DNA from: Lachnospiraceae bacterium
GTDB lineage: Bacteria; Bacillota; Clostridia; Lachnospirales; Lachnospiraceae
Direction: 5' to 3'
DNA: 64,000 bases
NCBI GenBank assembly: GCA_017405805.1
Contig: JAFQZU010000008.1
Location: forward strand, 1 to 64,000
Shown in pieces: positions 1-8,914 of this stretch. Made by a program: the position numbers and the translations under genes. Each line of letters begins with the position of its first letter. The stretch's first letter is position 1. The notes under the pieces are model-generated. The model saw only the letters and a program-made list of their open reading frames with translations. It ran no database searches and was not told the origin of the DNA.

Positions 1-1358
1 GTCTCGACATTCGCAGTCCAGGGAAACTGATCCACGCACACGCCTCTTACCGGCCGGTAGCCCGCCTTCACGAAGGACGGCAGGTCTCTCGCCAGACTCG
101 TGGGCTTACAGGAGATATAGAGGATATACTCTACGCCGTACGAAAGGATCTTGGGAAGGGCCTTCGGATGCACCCCGTCCCGGGGCGGATCCAGGATGAT
201 CAGGTCGGGCTTTTCCTCGATCTCGTCCAGCACCTTCAGCACGTCCCCGCAGAGGAATTCACAGTTGCCGATCCCGTTGCGCGCAGCGTTTTCCACCGCT
301 GCTTCCACCGCTTCGGGCACGATCTCGACGCCGATCACCTTGCCCGATACCGGCGCCATCAGCTGCGTGATGGTCCCCGTGCCGCAGTACAGGTCGTAGA
401 CGACCCCGTCTTTCACCTGTGCCCCGGAGAGAAATTCCCGCGCCGTCTCATAGAGCACGGCCGCGCCGTGGCTGTTGGTCTGGAAGAAGGAGAAAGGCGT
501 CACCTTGAACTTGAGCCCCAGGAGTTCCTCCATGAAATAGGGCCTGCCGTACAGGACCTCCGTTCCGTCGTCGCGGATCACGTCTGCCACCGAGTCGTTT
601 ACCGTATGCAGGATTCCCGCAAAAGAGCCCTCCAGCGAAAGTGCGAGAAGCGCCTCGGCAAAGGGATACAGATCATGCTCCTCCTGCGAGGTCGTGACCA
701 GATCGACCAGGATCTCCCCCGTGCCGACCGCCTTGCGCACCAGAAGGTGCCGCAGATAGCCCTCGTGGGTCCTTCTGTGAAAATAGGACATGCCGCACTC
801 TGCGCAGTACGCCTTGGCCGCGCGCAGGATCTTCCTGTAATCCGCGTCCACGATCACGCATTCGTCAGCGTCGACGATGTCGTAAAAGCTTCCCCTGCGG
901 TGCATGCCCAGGGCCAGCGGGCCGTCCTTGTAGGAATCGCCGAAGGAAAACTCCATCTTATTCCGGTATCCCAGCTGCACGGGGCTTTTGCGGATCCCCT
1001 CGAACCAGGGAATGGGATCGGATTCTTCCGAAGTACTGCCGGCCGCATCGCCGAGCAGTTTTCTCACCTGCGCCTCCTTGAGGCTGCACTGGCCGTCATA
1101 GGAGAGATTGAGGTAGGTACATCCTCCGCAGACGCCGAATTTGGGACAAAGCGGCGCCGTTTCGCCCGGTGCGGGCGCCAGGATCTGCGTACACTGCCCC
1201 TCCATGCGTCCCTTTCGTTTTTTGAGGATGCGGGCCTCTACCTGCTGGCCGGGAAGGGTGTTTTTGACGATGCACTCTCCCTCCTCCAGACGCAGGATCC
1301 CCTTGTTGGGAAAGCGCACCTCTTCTATCGTCCCCCGGATCAGATCACCTTTTTTCAT
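1..1358 (-). CDS. rlmD: 23S rRNA (uracil-5-)-methyltransferase, RlmD/TrmA family (3' end cut by window)
   Basis: SAM-dependent RNA m5U methyltransferase. The first 50 or so residues form a TRAM-like RNA-binding segment. A Cys cluster (CPKFGVCGGC, about residues 72-81) matches the iron-sulfur site of RlmD-type enzymes. Near the C-terminus the motif SCKPTSLARDLP carries the expected catalytic Cys, and VCVDQFPWTANVET resembles the family's terminal VDxFPxTxHVE block. The reading frame is open to base 1, so only the last few residues and the stop are missing. ATG at 1358. It could equally be a RlmCD-type enzyme of Gram-positives, so target-base specificity is not settled. It is separated from the next upstream gene by a terminator. 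Confidence 0.88.
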   Translation of the reverse strand, partial: MKKGDLIRGTIEEVRFPNKGILRLEEGECIVKNTLPGQQVEARILKKRKGRMEGQCTQILAPAPGETAPLCPKFGVCGGCTYLNLSYDGQCSLKEAQVRKLLGDAAGSTSEESDPIPWFEGIRKSPVQLGYRNKMEFSFGDSYKDGPLALGMHRRGSFYDIVDADECVIVDADYRKILRAAKAYCAECGMSYFHRRTHEGYLRHLLVRKAVGTGEILVDLVTTSQEEHDLYPFAEALLALSLEGSFAGILHTVNDSVADVIRDDGTEVLYGRPYFMEELLGLKFKVTPFSFFQTNSHGAAVLYETAREFLSGAQVKDGVVYDLYCGTGTITQLMAPVSGKVIGVEIVPEAVEAAVENAARNGIGNCEFLCGDVLKVLDEIEEKPDLIILDPPRDGVHPKALPKILSYGVEYILYISCKPTSLARDLPSFVKAGYRPVRGVCVDQFPWTANVE

Positions 1359-1384
1359 AACGTATCCTTAACATATCCTTATCG

Positions 1385-1413
1385 AAAAAAACAGCCCGGT
1401 CTTAGCCGGGCTG
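1385..1413 (-). terminator. Rho-independent terminator
   Basis: An 8-bp GC-rich stem (CAGCCCGG/CCGGGCTG, 1392-1399 with 1406-1413) is followed on the minus strand by a run of T. It lies just after the small acidic membrane protein gene and before the methyltransferase start. Confidence 0.85.
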
Positions 1414-1454
1414 CCAGTCTTCACATCCTGCTCTCACAAAAGGAGCTGGTCGAA

Positions 1455-1727
1455 TTATGCCTGAATCGGAATCTCGGTGGTTTCTTCCGCCGGCTTCTGC
1501 TCTTCCTCTTCCTCGTCGTCGAAGTCATCGTCAAAATCATCGTCGAACTCGTCGTCATAGTCCTCAAAATAGTCCGGCGTAAGGAAACGGTAAACCGCAT
1601 ATGCGATGCAGGCTACGGCAACGATCCCACCGATCAGGGCGAGGAAAAAAATGAACCTGTTGGCTCTTTCCTCTTCTCTTTGCGCTCTTACAGCATCGAT
1701 CAGTTGATCAAATAACTCGTTGAACAT
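1455..1727 (-). CDS. Small single-pass membrane protein with acidic tail
   Basis: 90 residues, no recognised function. One hydrophobic helix (about residues 25-46, FIFFLALIGGIVAVACIAYAVY) follows a charged N-terminus. After it comes a strongly acidic tail rich in Asp and Glu (about residues 53-75) and a short Pro/Thr end. Topology by charge would put the basic RxxREEERANR side in the cytoplasm. Start chosen at ATG 1727 because AAGGAG lies about 10 bases upstream; an in-frame start at 1751 has no such site. Stands alone, with its own terminator. I infer a conserved clostridial hypothetical protein. Confidence 0.75.
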   Translation of the reverse strand: MFNELFDQLIDAVRAQREEERANRFIFFLALIGGIVAVACIAYAVYRFLTPDYFEDYDDEFDDDFDDDFDDEEEEEQKPAEETTEIPIQA

Positions 1728-1799
1728 ACTGGTAACTCCTTCCGTGTGCATGATCCGTCAATAGTACCGTGCCTCCATCTGTGTGGAGCACCTATCGAA

Positions 1800-1829
1800 T
1801 TTATAACATAACTATAACACCTTCGTCAC
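1800..1829 (-). promoter_or_regulatory. Possible promoter of the small acidic membrane protein
   Basis: On the minus strand GTGACG (1824-1829) and TATAAA (1800-1805) are spaced 18 bp. The leader that follows contains a short CTCCA/TGGAG hairpin. The -35 box is weak. Confidence 0.35.
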
Positions 1830-1848
1830 ATGTTTTCCACTGTTTTTG

Positions 1849-4266
1849 TCACACTTTGAGAAGCTTCGCGAAGGCGGCGAACATGACTTTCTGCCCGTAT
1901 TCGTCAAAACGCACCGTCACCTTGTAGTCCCTGGGGCCCTTCTCGATCCCCAGCACGGTCCCCTCGCCGAACTTGATGTGCCGTACCCGGTCTCCCACCC
2001 CGTAATCGGGCTCCGTGACCGCGGGCATGCCCTTTTTCAGGCCGGCCGTCCGCGCTGAAGGGCGGGAAGAAGCGCCGCCCATTCTGGAGATAAAGGGCTT
2101 TTTATCGTCCGCCGTGTGGGGCCGCACATAGACGGCCTTGGGGCGGGGCCTCGACGAAGCGGCGCCGGCCTTCTCGGCACCCCGTGCGGCGCCGGCCGCA
2201 CCCGCATACGCGCCCGGACCAGCTGCGGCAGTCCTCCGGGAAGCCGCGGCAGGCCTTCGGGAATCGAAGGGATCGGCCTCGTCCTCCCAGTCATCGTCCG
2301 CGTAAAAATCGTAGGATTTCTTGTAAGGAAGCGCGCCATCAAAAAGCTCTCCCGGCACCTCCGAAATAAACCGGCTCACCGGATTATAGCGGAACTCCCC
2401 GTTTACAAAGCGGGAACTGCTGGCAGTCAGCGTCAGCTCCTCCTGCGCCCTGGTGATGCCCACATAGGCGAGTCTGCGCTCCTCCTCCACGGCGTAGCGG
2501 TCGTCCGAATCGAGGGACATCCTGCTGGGGAAGACGCCGTCCTCCATGCCGGCCATATAGACGTAGGGAAACTCCAGTCCCTTGGCGCTGTGCAGGGTCA
2601 TGAGCAGGACTCTGTCGTCCGAATCCGGGACCGTATCGATATCCGCCACGAGCGCGACGTCCTCGAGAAAACCGGACAGCGTGGGCTCCTCCGCATGCTC
2701 CTGGTAGTCCGTCATTTTGACGAGGAGCTCTTTGATATTGGCGATGCGGTCCTCCGCGTCGTCCTCGTCGCTCCTTCGCAGTTCCTCTTCGTAATCGAGC
2801 ACCTCCAGCACGTGCCTGAGCAGCGCGTCTGGCAGATTAGCGGCACTGAAGGCACGGAATTCATGGATCATCTCCGTGAAGCTCTCCAGCTTTCCTTTCG
2901 CCTTCCCGATGGCGGGAATGGCGTCCGCCTGCTCCAGCGCCTCCATAAAGGAGAGATTCCCGGCGCCCGCATAGGCGTCCACTCTCGCGATGGTGGTCGC
3001 GCCGATGCCGCGGCGGGGCACGTTGATGATCCTTTTCACGGCGATGGAATCCTGCCCGTTATCGATGGTCTTGAGATAGCTCAGGATGTCCCGGATCTCC
3101 CTGCGGTCGTAGAAGTTGGTGCCGCCCACCACGTTGTAGGGGATGGAGGCGCGCACGAACTGCTCCTCCAGAAGGCGCGACTGGGCGTTGGTCCGGTACA
3201 GGACCGCGAAATCCCTGTTGTGCAGCGAGCGGTCCTCCTGTCTGCGGCGCACGATGTCGCTCACGATGTAGTACGCCTCCTCCTGGGGACTCTCGAACTG
3301 CCGAAAGCGCAGGGCTGCGCCCTTTCCCTTGTCGGTGCGCAGGGCCTTGTCCTTGCGCTGGGTGTTGTTGCGGATCACGGCGTTGGCCGCGTCCAGAATG
3401 GTCTGGGTGGACCGGTAGTTCTGCTCGAGCTTTACCACCATGGCGTCCGGGAACCGCTGCTCGAACTGCAGGATATTGCGGATATCCGCCCCGCGGAACT
3501 TGTAGATGGACTGGTCGTCGTCACCCACAACGCACAGGTTCCTTCTGTCGCCGGCGAGCATTTTCACGAGCTCAAACTGCACGATATTGGTGTCCTGGTA
3601 CTCATCCACCATGATATAGCGGAAACGGTTCTGATAGTTCCTGAGCACCTCCGGGTGATCGCGGAACAGCTGCACGGCAAGGAGCAGCAGGTCGTCAAAA
3701 TCCAGTGCATTGTTGCGCCGCAGCTCCTTCTGATACTCGTCGTAGCAGTCCGCGATCTGCTCCATGATATATTCGCTCCCCGTGTCCTCCCTGCGGAAGC
3801 GCTGGGGGCCTTTCATGGCATTTTTGGCGGAGGAGATCACGGAGAGCACGGTTCTCTCGCGCAGGATCTTAGGGTCCACCCTGCACTTTTTCATGACGTC
3901 CTTCATCAGGCGTTTCTGGTCATCGGTGTCATAGATACTGAACGACCTGTCGTAGCCGAGCAGGTCGATGTGCCTTCGCAGGATCCTTACGCAGAGGGAG
4001 TGAAATGTGGAGATCCACACACTCTCCGCACCGAAGCCGATCAGCTCGTCCACCCGGTGCCGCATCTCTCCTGCCGCTTTATTGGTAAATGTGATGGCGA
4101 GAATGTTCCAGGGGTCCACGCCGCATTCCTGCATCAGGTAGGCGACCCTGTGGGTGATCACTCTGGTCTTGCCGCTGCCGGCCCCGGCCAGGATCAGGAC
4201 AGGGCCCTCCGTCTGCGTGACCGCCCTTCTCTGCTCTGTGTTTAATCTGCTGTAAATATCCTCCAT
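1849..4266 (-). CDS. pcrA: ATP-dependent DNA helicase PcrA (UvrD/Rep family)
   Basis: Superfamily 1A 3'-5' helicase for repair and for clearing protein or RNA polymerase from DNA. Motifs in order: GAGSGKT (Walker A), ITFTNKAAGEM (Ia), DEYQDTN (II), VGDDDQSIYKFRGA (III), QNYRST (IV), TLHSAKGLEF (V) and VGITRAQEEL (VI). The C-terminus carries a low-complexity linker and a KFGEGTVLGIEKG segment like the Tudor-like domain that contacts RNA polymerase in PcrA. About 805 residues, slightly longer than usual. Start taken at ATG 4266 (MEDIYSRLN), with GGAAGGA upstream, not at 4350. It lies 16 bases after the DUF1836 gene and is the last gene of the asp23 operon. Confidence 0.95.
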   Translation of the reverse strand: MEDIYSRLNTEQRRAVTQTEGPVLILAGAGSGKTRVITHRVAYLMQECGVDPWNILAITFTNKAAGEMRHRVDELIGFGAESVWISTFHSLCVRILRRHIDLLGYDRSFSIYDTDDQKRLMKDVMKKCRVDPKILRERTVLSVISSAKNAMKGPQRFRREDTGSEYIMEQIADCYDEYQKELRRNNALDFDDLLLLAVQLFRDHPEVLRNYQNRFRYIMVDEYQDTNIVQFELVKMLAGDRRNLCVVGDDDQSIYKFRGADIRNILQFEQRFPDAMVVKLEQNYRSTQTILDAANAVIRNNTQRKDKALRTDKGKGAALRFRQFESPQEEAYYIVSDIVRRRQEDRSLHNRDFAVLYRTNAQSRLLEEQFVRASIPYNVVGGTNFYDRREIRDILSYLKTIDNGQDSIAVKRIINVPRRGIGATTIARVDAYAGAGNLSFMEALEQADAIPAIGKAKGKLESFTEMIHEFRAFSAANLPDALLRHVLEVLDYEEELRRSDEDDAEDRIANIKELLVKMTDYQEHAEEPTLSGFLEDVALVADIDTVPDSDDRVLLMTLHSAKGLEFPYVYMAGMEDGVFPSRMSLDSDDRYAVEEERRLAYVGITRAQEELTLTASSSRFVNGEFRYNPVSRFISEVPGELFDGALPYKKSYDFYADDDWEDEADPFDSRRPAAASRRTAAAGPGAYAGAAGAARGAEKAGAASSRPRPKAVYVRPHTADDKKPFISRMGGASSRPSARTAGLKKGMPAVTEPDYGVGDRVRHIKFGEGTVLGIEKGPRDYKVTVRFDEYGQKVMFAAFAKLLKV

Positions 4267-4282
4267 CCAGTGGTTCCTTCCG

Positions 4283-4936
4283 TCATGTCGTTTTGTCGGA
4301 ATCCAGGAGCTTTTCGATGTAGAGCTTCCGGATATAGATATCGGCGGCAAGCTGACAGATCAGGTCGAAGCGCCGCAGCAGTTCTCTCTCCCTGCCCGTG
4401 AGCCCCTCGTCGTCAAAAGAATGCTCCGTATCCCGGATCAGCGCCTCCATCTCCGCGGAAAAGTCCGCCGTATGCGCTCCCACGTCCTCAAATACCTTGG
4501 TGTAGATCTCCGGGATCGTGATCCTGGCGCCCTGCCGGCGCTCCTCCTGCGGCTGGTTTTTTTCACCGCCTTTGCCCGGAGGGGTCTGGGCATAGCGAAC
4601 CGCCACCGGCGCTATGATCTTCCGAATATCGTCGATGGACAGTGAACTCTTCAGATAATAGATGAAGATCAGGAGCAGCATGTGGTCTACGCCGTACTTC
4701 TTCTTTACGGGCGGAATGAGCACCTTGTTCTTCACGTAATTATTGATCATGGCCTTGGTCAGGATCTTGTCCTCCCCCGGATTGCGGGAGGTGTGTGCCA
4801 GGTTTTCCTGCATGAAGGTCAGGACCTGGTCCATATACAATTCGATCTTGGGAATGTCCTCCGCCTCGATGCTGGTAAAACGATCCATCACATCCCGCAG
4901 GACCTTCTCCATATTTCCCTTTTCGTTCGAAGCCAT
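4283..4936 (-). CDS. DUF1836 domain protein
   Basis: 217 residues. The segment LTKAMINNYVKNKVLIPPVKKKYGVDHMLLLIFIYYLK (about residues 59-96) is the DUF1836 signature, a Firmicutes family with a MerR-like look: a short HTH-like region followed by the conserved Pro-Pro/Lys loop. The central 'SSLSIDDIRKII' helix and the acidic C-terminal helices have no assigned role. It sits between recN (16-base gap) and pcrA (16-base gap), so it is almost certainly co-transcribed with them. Function unknown; a DNA-binding role is inference only. Confidence 0.8.
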   Translation of the reverse strand: MASNEKGNMEKVLRDVMDRFTSIEAEDIPKIELYMDQVLTFMQENLAHTSRNPGEDKILTKAMINNYVKNKVLIPPVKKKYGVDHMLLLIFIYYLKSSLSIDDIRKIIAPVAVRYAQTPPGKGGEKNQPQEERRQGARITIPEIYTKVFEDVGAHTADFSAEMEALIRDTEHSFDDEGLTGRERELLRRFDLICQLAADIYIRKLYIEKLLDSDKTT

Positions 4937-4952
4937 AAAAAGCCCTCTGCCG

Positions 4953-6662
4953 TCAGGCGTGCGCAGCCCCTTCCCTCTTGGCGGCGGCCGCCATTTCCTT
5001 CATCTCCCGGGCGTTGCGCAGCGTCGCCTCCGTGATGGTCTCCCCGCCGAGAAGCCTTGCAAGCTCAGCGTCGCTCTCCTCGTCAGAAAGCGCGCGGATA
5101 TTGGTGACGGTGCGGTCTCCCGCCGTGTGCTTGGCGATCAGATAGTGGCTGTCCTGCATGGCCGCGATCTGCGGCAGATGCGTGATGCATAAAATCTGGT
5201 GATCTTTCGCCAGCGTCCCCAGCTTCTGCGCCACTTTCCAGGCGGTCTGGCCGCTGATCCCCGTATCGATCTCGTCAAAAATAAAGGTGTGGATATCATC
5301 CTTCCCCGCAAAGACCGTCTTGATCCCCAGCATGATCCTGGACAGCTCTCCGCCGCTGGCGATCTGCTCGAGGCGGCGCGGCGCCTCTCCGGGATTCATG
5401 GAGATGAAGAAGGCCGCCTGGTCCCATCCGTTCTCCGTGACGGAACGCTCCTCCGCAGTGAGCTCCACGCGAAAATCCGCCTGCAGGAAATTGAGCTCCG
5501 GAAGCACCTTCCTGAGCCTCTCCGCGAACTCCTCCGCAGCCTCCCTCCGCACGGCCGACAGGTCCGTGCACAGGGCGTGCAATGCTTCCCAGGCTTCCTT
5601 CACCCGGATCTCCAGCTGCGCACGCTGGTTTTCGTAGTCCTCCAAAAACGCGAGCCGCTGCCGTCTCTCTTCACAGGACTGCCGGACGTCCTCCAGCGAC
5701 GGCCCGTATTTGTCCTTGATCCGGTTGATGACATTGAGGCGCTCCCGGATCATCTCCAGCTCGCCGGGGTCATAGCTTAAGTCCATCAGATAGGACTTGA
5801 GAGAGCGGTTGAAATCCGAGAGGAGCTCCTCCACCTCAGTGAGCTGCTGTGTGAGGGACGCCATTCCCTCATCCAGCTCCGCGCAGGGCGTCATCTCCCT
5901 GACGGCGCGACCGATGCAGTCCGCCGCCGCATTGTCACCGTATCCGTCTCCGCCCGTGAGCGAAAAAGCAGTCTCGGCGGCTCCCCTGATCCTGTCGAAA
6001 GAGGACATTTTCCGAAAAGTCTCCTCGAGCCATTCGTCTTCCCCTTCCTTGATCGCCGCCTCCTCGATCTCCTTGACTTCGTAGGAAAGAAGATCCGCCT
6101 CCCGGCGTCTTGCGGCCGTATCGAGGTCCCCCTCTGTCCATTCCTTCTGCAGCGATCTCCAAAGGCGGTAAGCCGCGCGGACCTTCTCCTTGCGCGCCGC
6201 GGCCTGTTCCCCGGCAAAATCGTCGATGGTATCGAGCTGCGCTTCCCTTCTGAGAAGGCGCTGGTTCTCCCGCTGCCCGTAGATATCCAGCATGCACTGC
6301 GCGATCTCGCGGAGCTGCCTGAGCGTCACGGTCTCCCCGCACACGGAGCAGATGCTGCGCCCGGGAAGGATCTTGCGCTTGATCAGGACGGTCTCGTCCT
6401 CCGGTGCAGGCAGTTCCATGCTCTCCAGGATCTCCCTCTGCCGGTCATTGTCCAGTGAGAAGATCATCTCGATGAGGGCGTAGGGCGCGCCCGTCCGGAT
6501 CAGCGCCTTATCTGCCTTGGAGCCCAGCGCCAGATTGACGGAGCCTATGATGATCGATTTACCCGCGCCCGTCTCGCCGGTCAATATGTTGAGGCCGTCG
6601 GAGAAGCTTACCTCCTCTTCCTCGATCAGGGCCAGATTTTTAACATGGAGATGTAGTAACAT
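4953..6662 (-). CDS. recN: DNA repair protein RecN
   Basis: SMC-like ATPase that acts early in double-strand break repair. N-terminal Walker A GETGAGKS (about residues 29-36) is separated by a long coiled-coil region (about 150-370) from the C-terminal ABC signature SGGELSR (about 437) and Walker B FIFDEIDTGISG. 569 residues is the usual length. ATG at 6662 with AGGA upstream. It follows argR, the order found in many Firmicutes, and is followed closely by DUF1836 and pcrA. Confidence 0.96.
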   Translation of the reverse strand: MLLHLHVKNLALIEEEEVSFSDGLNILTGETGAGKSIIIGSVNLALGSKADKALIRTGAPYALIEMIFSLDNDRQREILESMELPAPEDETVLIKRKILPGRSICSVCGETVTLRQLREIAQCMLDIYGQRENQRLLRREAQLDTIDDFAGEQAAARKEKVRAAYRLWRSLQKEWTEGDLDTAARRREADLLSYEVKEIEEAAIKEGEDEWLEETFRKMSSFDRIRGAAETAFSLTGGDGYGDNAAADCIGRAVREMTPCAELDEGMASLTQQLTEVEELLSDFNRSLKSYLMDLSYDPGELEMIRERLNVINRIKDKYGPSLEDVRQSCEERRQRLAFLEDYENQRAQLEIRVKEAWEALHALCTDLSAVRREAAEEFAERLRKVLPELNFLQADFRVELTAEERSVTENGWDQAAFFISMNPGEAPRRLEQIASGGELSRIMLGIKTVFAGKDDIHTFIFDEIDTGISGQTAWKVAQKLGTLAKDHQILCITHLPQIAAMQDSHYLIAKHTAGDRTVTNIRALSDEESDAELARLLGGETITEATLRNAREMKEMAAAAKREGAAHA

Positions 6663-6713
6663 GTATTCTCTTTTCCTGTTCTTTGTGCCGGTAACATCCG
6701 CGGCCCGCCCGCG

Positions 6714-7166
6714 TCACTCCACGCCGAGCATATGGCGGACCTTTCCCATGACGATCGTCGCCTCCTGGACCGTCCGCACGGCTGCCATAACGGTGTCGTC
6801 CCCCGCGATGCAGCCGACGATCTCTGGCATCTGCAGGGCGTCCAGCGCGGCCGCCGCCGCCATAGCCATGCCCGATACCGTTTTGAGCACCAGAAGATTC
6901 TGTGCCTGGTCTATGCTGATATAGCTGTCTCTGAGAACCCGGATATATTTCCCGGAAGCGTCCTGCGAGCGGATCATGGCATATTTCTGGCCGCCCGACG
7001 GCGTCTGCACCTTGGTGAGTCCCAGCGCCCGGATATCCCTGGATACGGTGGCCTGCGTGACGTCGTACCCGCTCTTTTTGAGCTCGGCCGCCAGTTCCTC
7101 CTGTGTGACGATCTCATTTTTCTCGATCAGTTCCAGTATTTTTTCGTGTCTGTTTCTTTTCATCAT
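6714..7166 (-). CDS. argR: Arginine repressor ArgR/AhrC
   Basis: Hexameric repressor/activator of arginine metabolism. The N-terminal winged helix contains IVTQEELAAELKKSGYDVTQATVSRDIRALGL. The C-terminal arginine-binding oligomerisation domain contains VGCIAGDDTVM, where the GDD motif contacts arginine. About 150 residues, the normal size. Start uncertain: ATG ATG at 7166/7163 was preferred over TTG at 7175; none has a strong ribosome binding site. It lies 24 bases after nadK in the long operon. No arginine genes are nearby, as usual for this locus. Confidence 0.93.
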   Translation of the reverse strand: MMKRNRHEKILELIEKNEIVTQEELAAELKKSGYDVTQATVSRDIRALGLTKVQTPSGGQKYAMIRSQDASGKYIRVLRDSYISIDQAQNLLVLKTVSGMAMAAAAALDALQMPEIVGCIAGDDTVMAAVRTVQEATIVMGKVRHMLGVE

Positions 7167-7190
7167 TAAACCCAACTGCTGTTTAGTGTG

Positions 7191-8045
7191 TCAAGAAGAC
7201 ATCTTCCGATGCAGTGTCGTCAGAAAGCTTCTTTTTGTCAGTTTCACGAGGCGCGTGATCTTTTCCGACCGCTTTACCGCGATCCTGTCGCCCGCCTGCA
7301 GGCTTCCCTTCGTCTCTCCGTCAAAAACCGCGACGGCCCGCACCTGCTCGCCCCGGTGTGTCTCAAGAAGTTCCAGCGTGATCACATCCTCCGCGGAAAG
7401 AACTATGCTCCTGCTGTTGAGGGTATGTGAACAGATCGGCGTCGCCACCAGCATCTGCGCCTTGGGCTCCACGATGGGGCCCCCCGCGGACAGATTGTAG
7501 GCGGTCGATCCCGTCGGCGTCGAGATGATGGCGCCGTCGCATACCTGCTTGTTCAGGATCACGTCATCCACGTACAGATTGATGTGCAGCACATGCGGCT
7601 CCGGTCCCCTGGCGATGAAGGCTTCGTTGAGCGCGTAGTAGATGTCGCTGTTTTCAAGATCCTTCCCGCCCTTTCGGGTATAGCGTCCCTCCAGCATCAT
7701 CCTCGTCTCGATGGTGTAATCGCCGGAGAGGAGCTTGGTCAGCTTTTCCCTCCAGTTGGTCTTCTCCACCTCCGCGAGGTAGCCCAGGGTGCCGAGATTG
7801 ATCCCCAGAAGCGGCACGCTGCTGCCCAGAATCGTGTGGGCGGCACGAAGCACCGTTCCGTCCCCGCCGATCACGATCACGCAGTCCCTGTCGGGATCCA
7901 GCTGCCACTGCATGTGCTCGACGTCTTCCCCGGTCTTCACGCTGATGCACTCCACGCCGGCCCGCGTCAGAAAGCTGCTCACGTCATCCGTAAACGCATA
8001 GAGATGATCTTTGACGGGATTCGTAATCGTAAAGATCCGATCCAA
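7191..8045 (-). CDS. nadK: NAD kinase
   Basis: Phosphorylates NAD to NADP. GGDGTVLRAA (Gly-Gly-Asp catalytic motif), the NLGTLGYLAEVE region and the STPTGSTAYNLSAGGP substrate loop are all present. The open frame extends to 8114, but the likely start is TTG at 8045: AAGGAGGAAGAA sits directly upstream, homology begins there (DRIFTITNPVKD), and the upstream extension would overlap tlyA. That gives 284 residues, typical. 10-base gap after tlyA. Confidence 0.95.
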   Translation of the reverse strand: MDRIFTITNPVKDHLYAFTDDVSSFLTRAGVECISVKTGEDVEHMQWQLDPDRDCVIVIGGDGTVLRAAHTILGSSVPLLGINLGTLGYLAEVEKTNWREKLTKLLSGDYTIETRMMLEGRYTRKGGKDLENSDIYYALNEAFIARGPEPHVLHINLYVDDVILNKQVCDGAIISTPTGSTAYNLSAGGPIVEPKAQMLVATPICSHTLNSRSIVLSAEDVITLELLETHRGEQVRAVAVFDGETKGSLQAGDRIAVKRSEKITRLVKLTKRSFLTTLHRKMSS

Positions 8046-8055
8046 TTCTTCCTCC

Positions 8056-8913
8056 TTACCGCCTGAGCGACGGATCCAGCTCCTCATGGGAGCGGCGCAC
8101 CAGCTCCCCGACAACCTCTTCGCCGCAGATCTCTTCCGGGATCGCAGGGCATTCTTCCTTGATCAGATAGAGCAGGTACTCGATGTTGCCCTCCGGGCCT
8201 CTCACCGGTGAAAAATCAAGGCCTTGGGGACGAAAGCCGTTTTCCGCCGCCATCCCGATCACTTCCGTGATCACTTCCATGTGGACGGCGGGATCGCGGA
8301 CGACGCCTTTTTTGCCGACCTTTTCTCTTCCCGCTTCAAACTGCGGCTTGATCAGGCAGACCATCTCCCCGCCGGCCGGCAGGATCTGCGCGGCGGGCGG
8401 AAGGATCCGCGACAGGGAGATAAAGGACACGTCCACGGTGGCAAAATCCGGCATGGCGTCCTGCCGGAGATCCTCCGGCTTCACATAGCGGAAATTTGTT
8501 TTTTCCATACAGACTACGCGGCTGTCTTCCCGCAGCTTCCAGTCCAGCTGCCCGTATCCGACGTCGATTGCATACACGAGGCGGGCGCCGTTCTGCAGCA
8601 TGCAGTCGGTAAAACCGCCGGTGGACGCGCCGATATCCATGCAGATCCTTCCCTCCAGCTTCACCGGGAAGACCTGCATGGCTTTCTCAAGCTTGAGTCC
8701 GCCCCGGCTCACGTAGCGAAGCGTCTGCCCTCTGACCTCGATCTGCGTCTCCTCGGGATGAAAGGCCGTTCCCGCCTTGTCCTCCTTCTGGCCGTTCACA
8801 TATACGATCCCGGCCATGATCAGGGCTTTGGCCTTTTCCCTCGAGGGCGCCAGCCCCCGCTCCGTCATAAGGACGTCCAGTCTCGTTTTCTTCTGTTTCA
8901 TACCGCCTGCCAT
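8056..8913 (-). CDS. tlyA: TlyA family rRNA 2'-O-methyltransferase
   Basis: An N-terminal S4 RNA-binding domain (RLDVLMTERGLAPSREKAKALIMAGIVYVNG) is followed by an FtsJ-like Rossmann methyltransferase domain with the SAM motif MDIGASTGGFTDCML. In the TlyA family this modifies ribosomal RNA; some members are annotated as hemolysin A. 285 residues. ATG at 8913 is used; ATG at 8901 (MKQKKTRLD) is an alternative. It follows ispA by one base and precedes nadK, the common Clostridia/Bacilli order. Confidence 0.93.
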   Translation of the reverse strand: MAGGMKQKKTRLDVLMTERGLAPSREKAKALIMAGIVYVNGQKEDKAGTAFHPEETQIEVRGQTLRYVSRGGLKLEKAMQVFPVKLEGRICMDIGASTGGFTDCMLQNGARLVYAIDVGYGQLDWKLREDSRVVCMEKTNFRYVKPEDLRQDAMPDFATVDVSFISLSRILPPAAQILPAGGEMVCLIKPQFEAGREKVGKKGVVRDPAVHMEVITEVIGMAAENGFRPQGLDFSPVRGPEGNIEYLLYLIKEECPAIPEEICGEEVVGELVRRSHEELDPSLRR

Positions 8914-8914
8914 T

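Noticed and set aside
168-1715. 515-codon ORF on the plus strand
   Set aside because: Antisense shadow of the methyltransferase and acidic membrane protein genes; GC-rich third positions keep the frame open.
2116-4245. 709-codon plus-strand ORF opposite pcrA
   Set aside because: Antisense shadow of a gene with all helicase motifs; no family signature.
4267-4350. N-terminal extension of PcrA
   Set aside because: The extension has no homology and overlaps the DUF1836 gene; a better ribosome binding site precedes ATG 4266.
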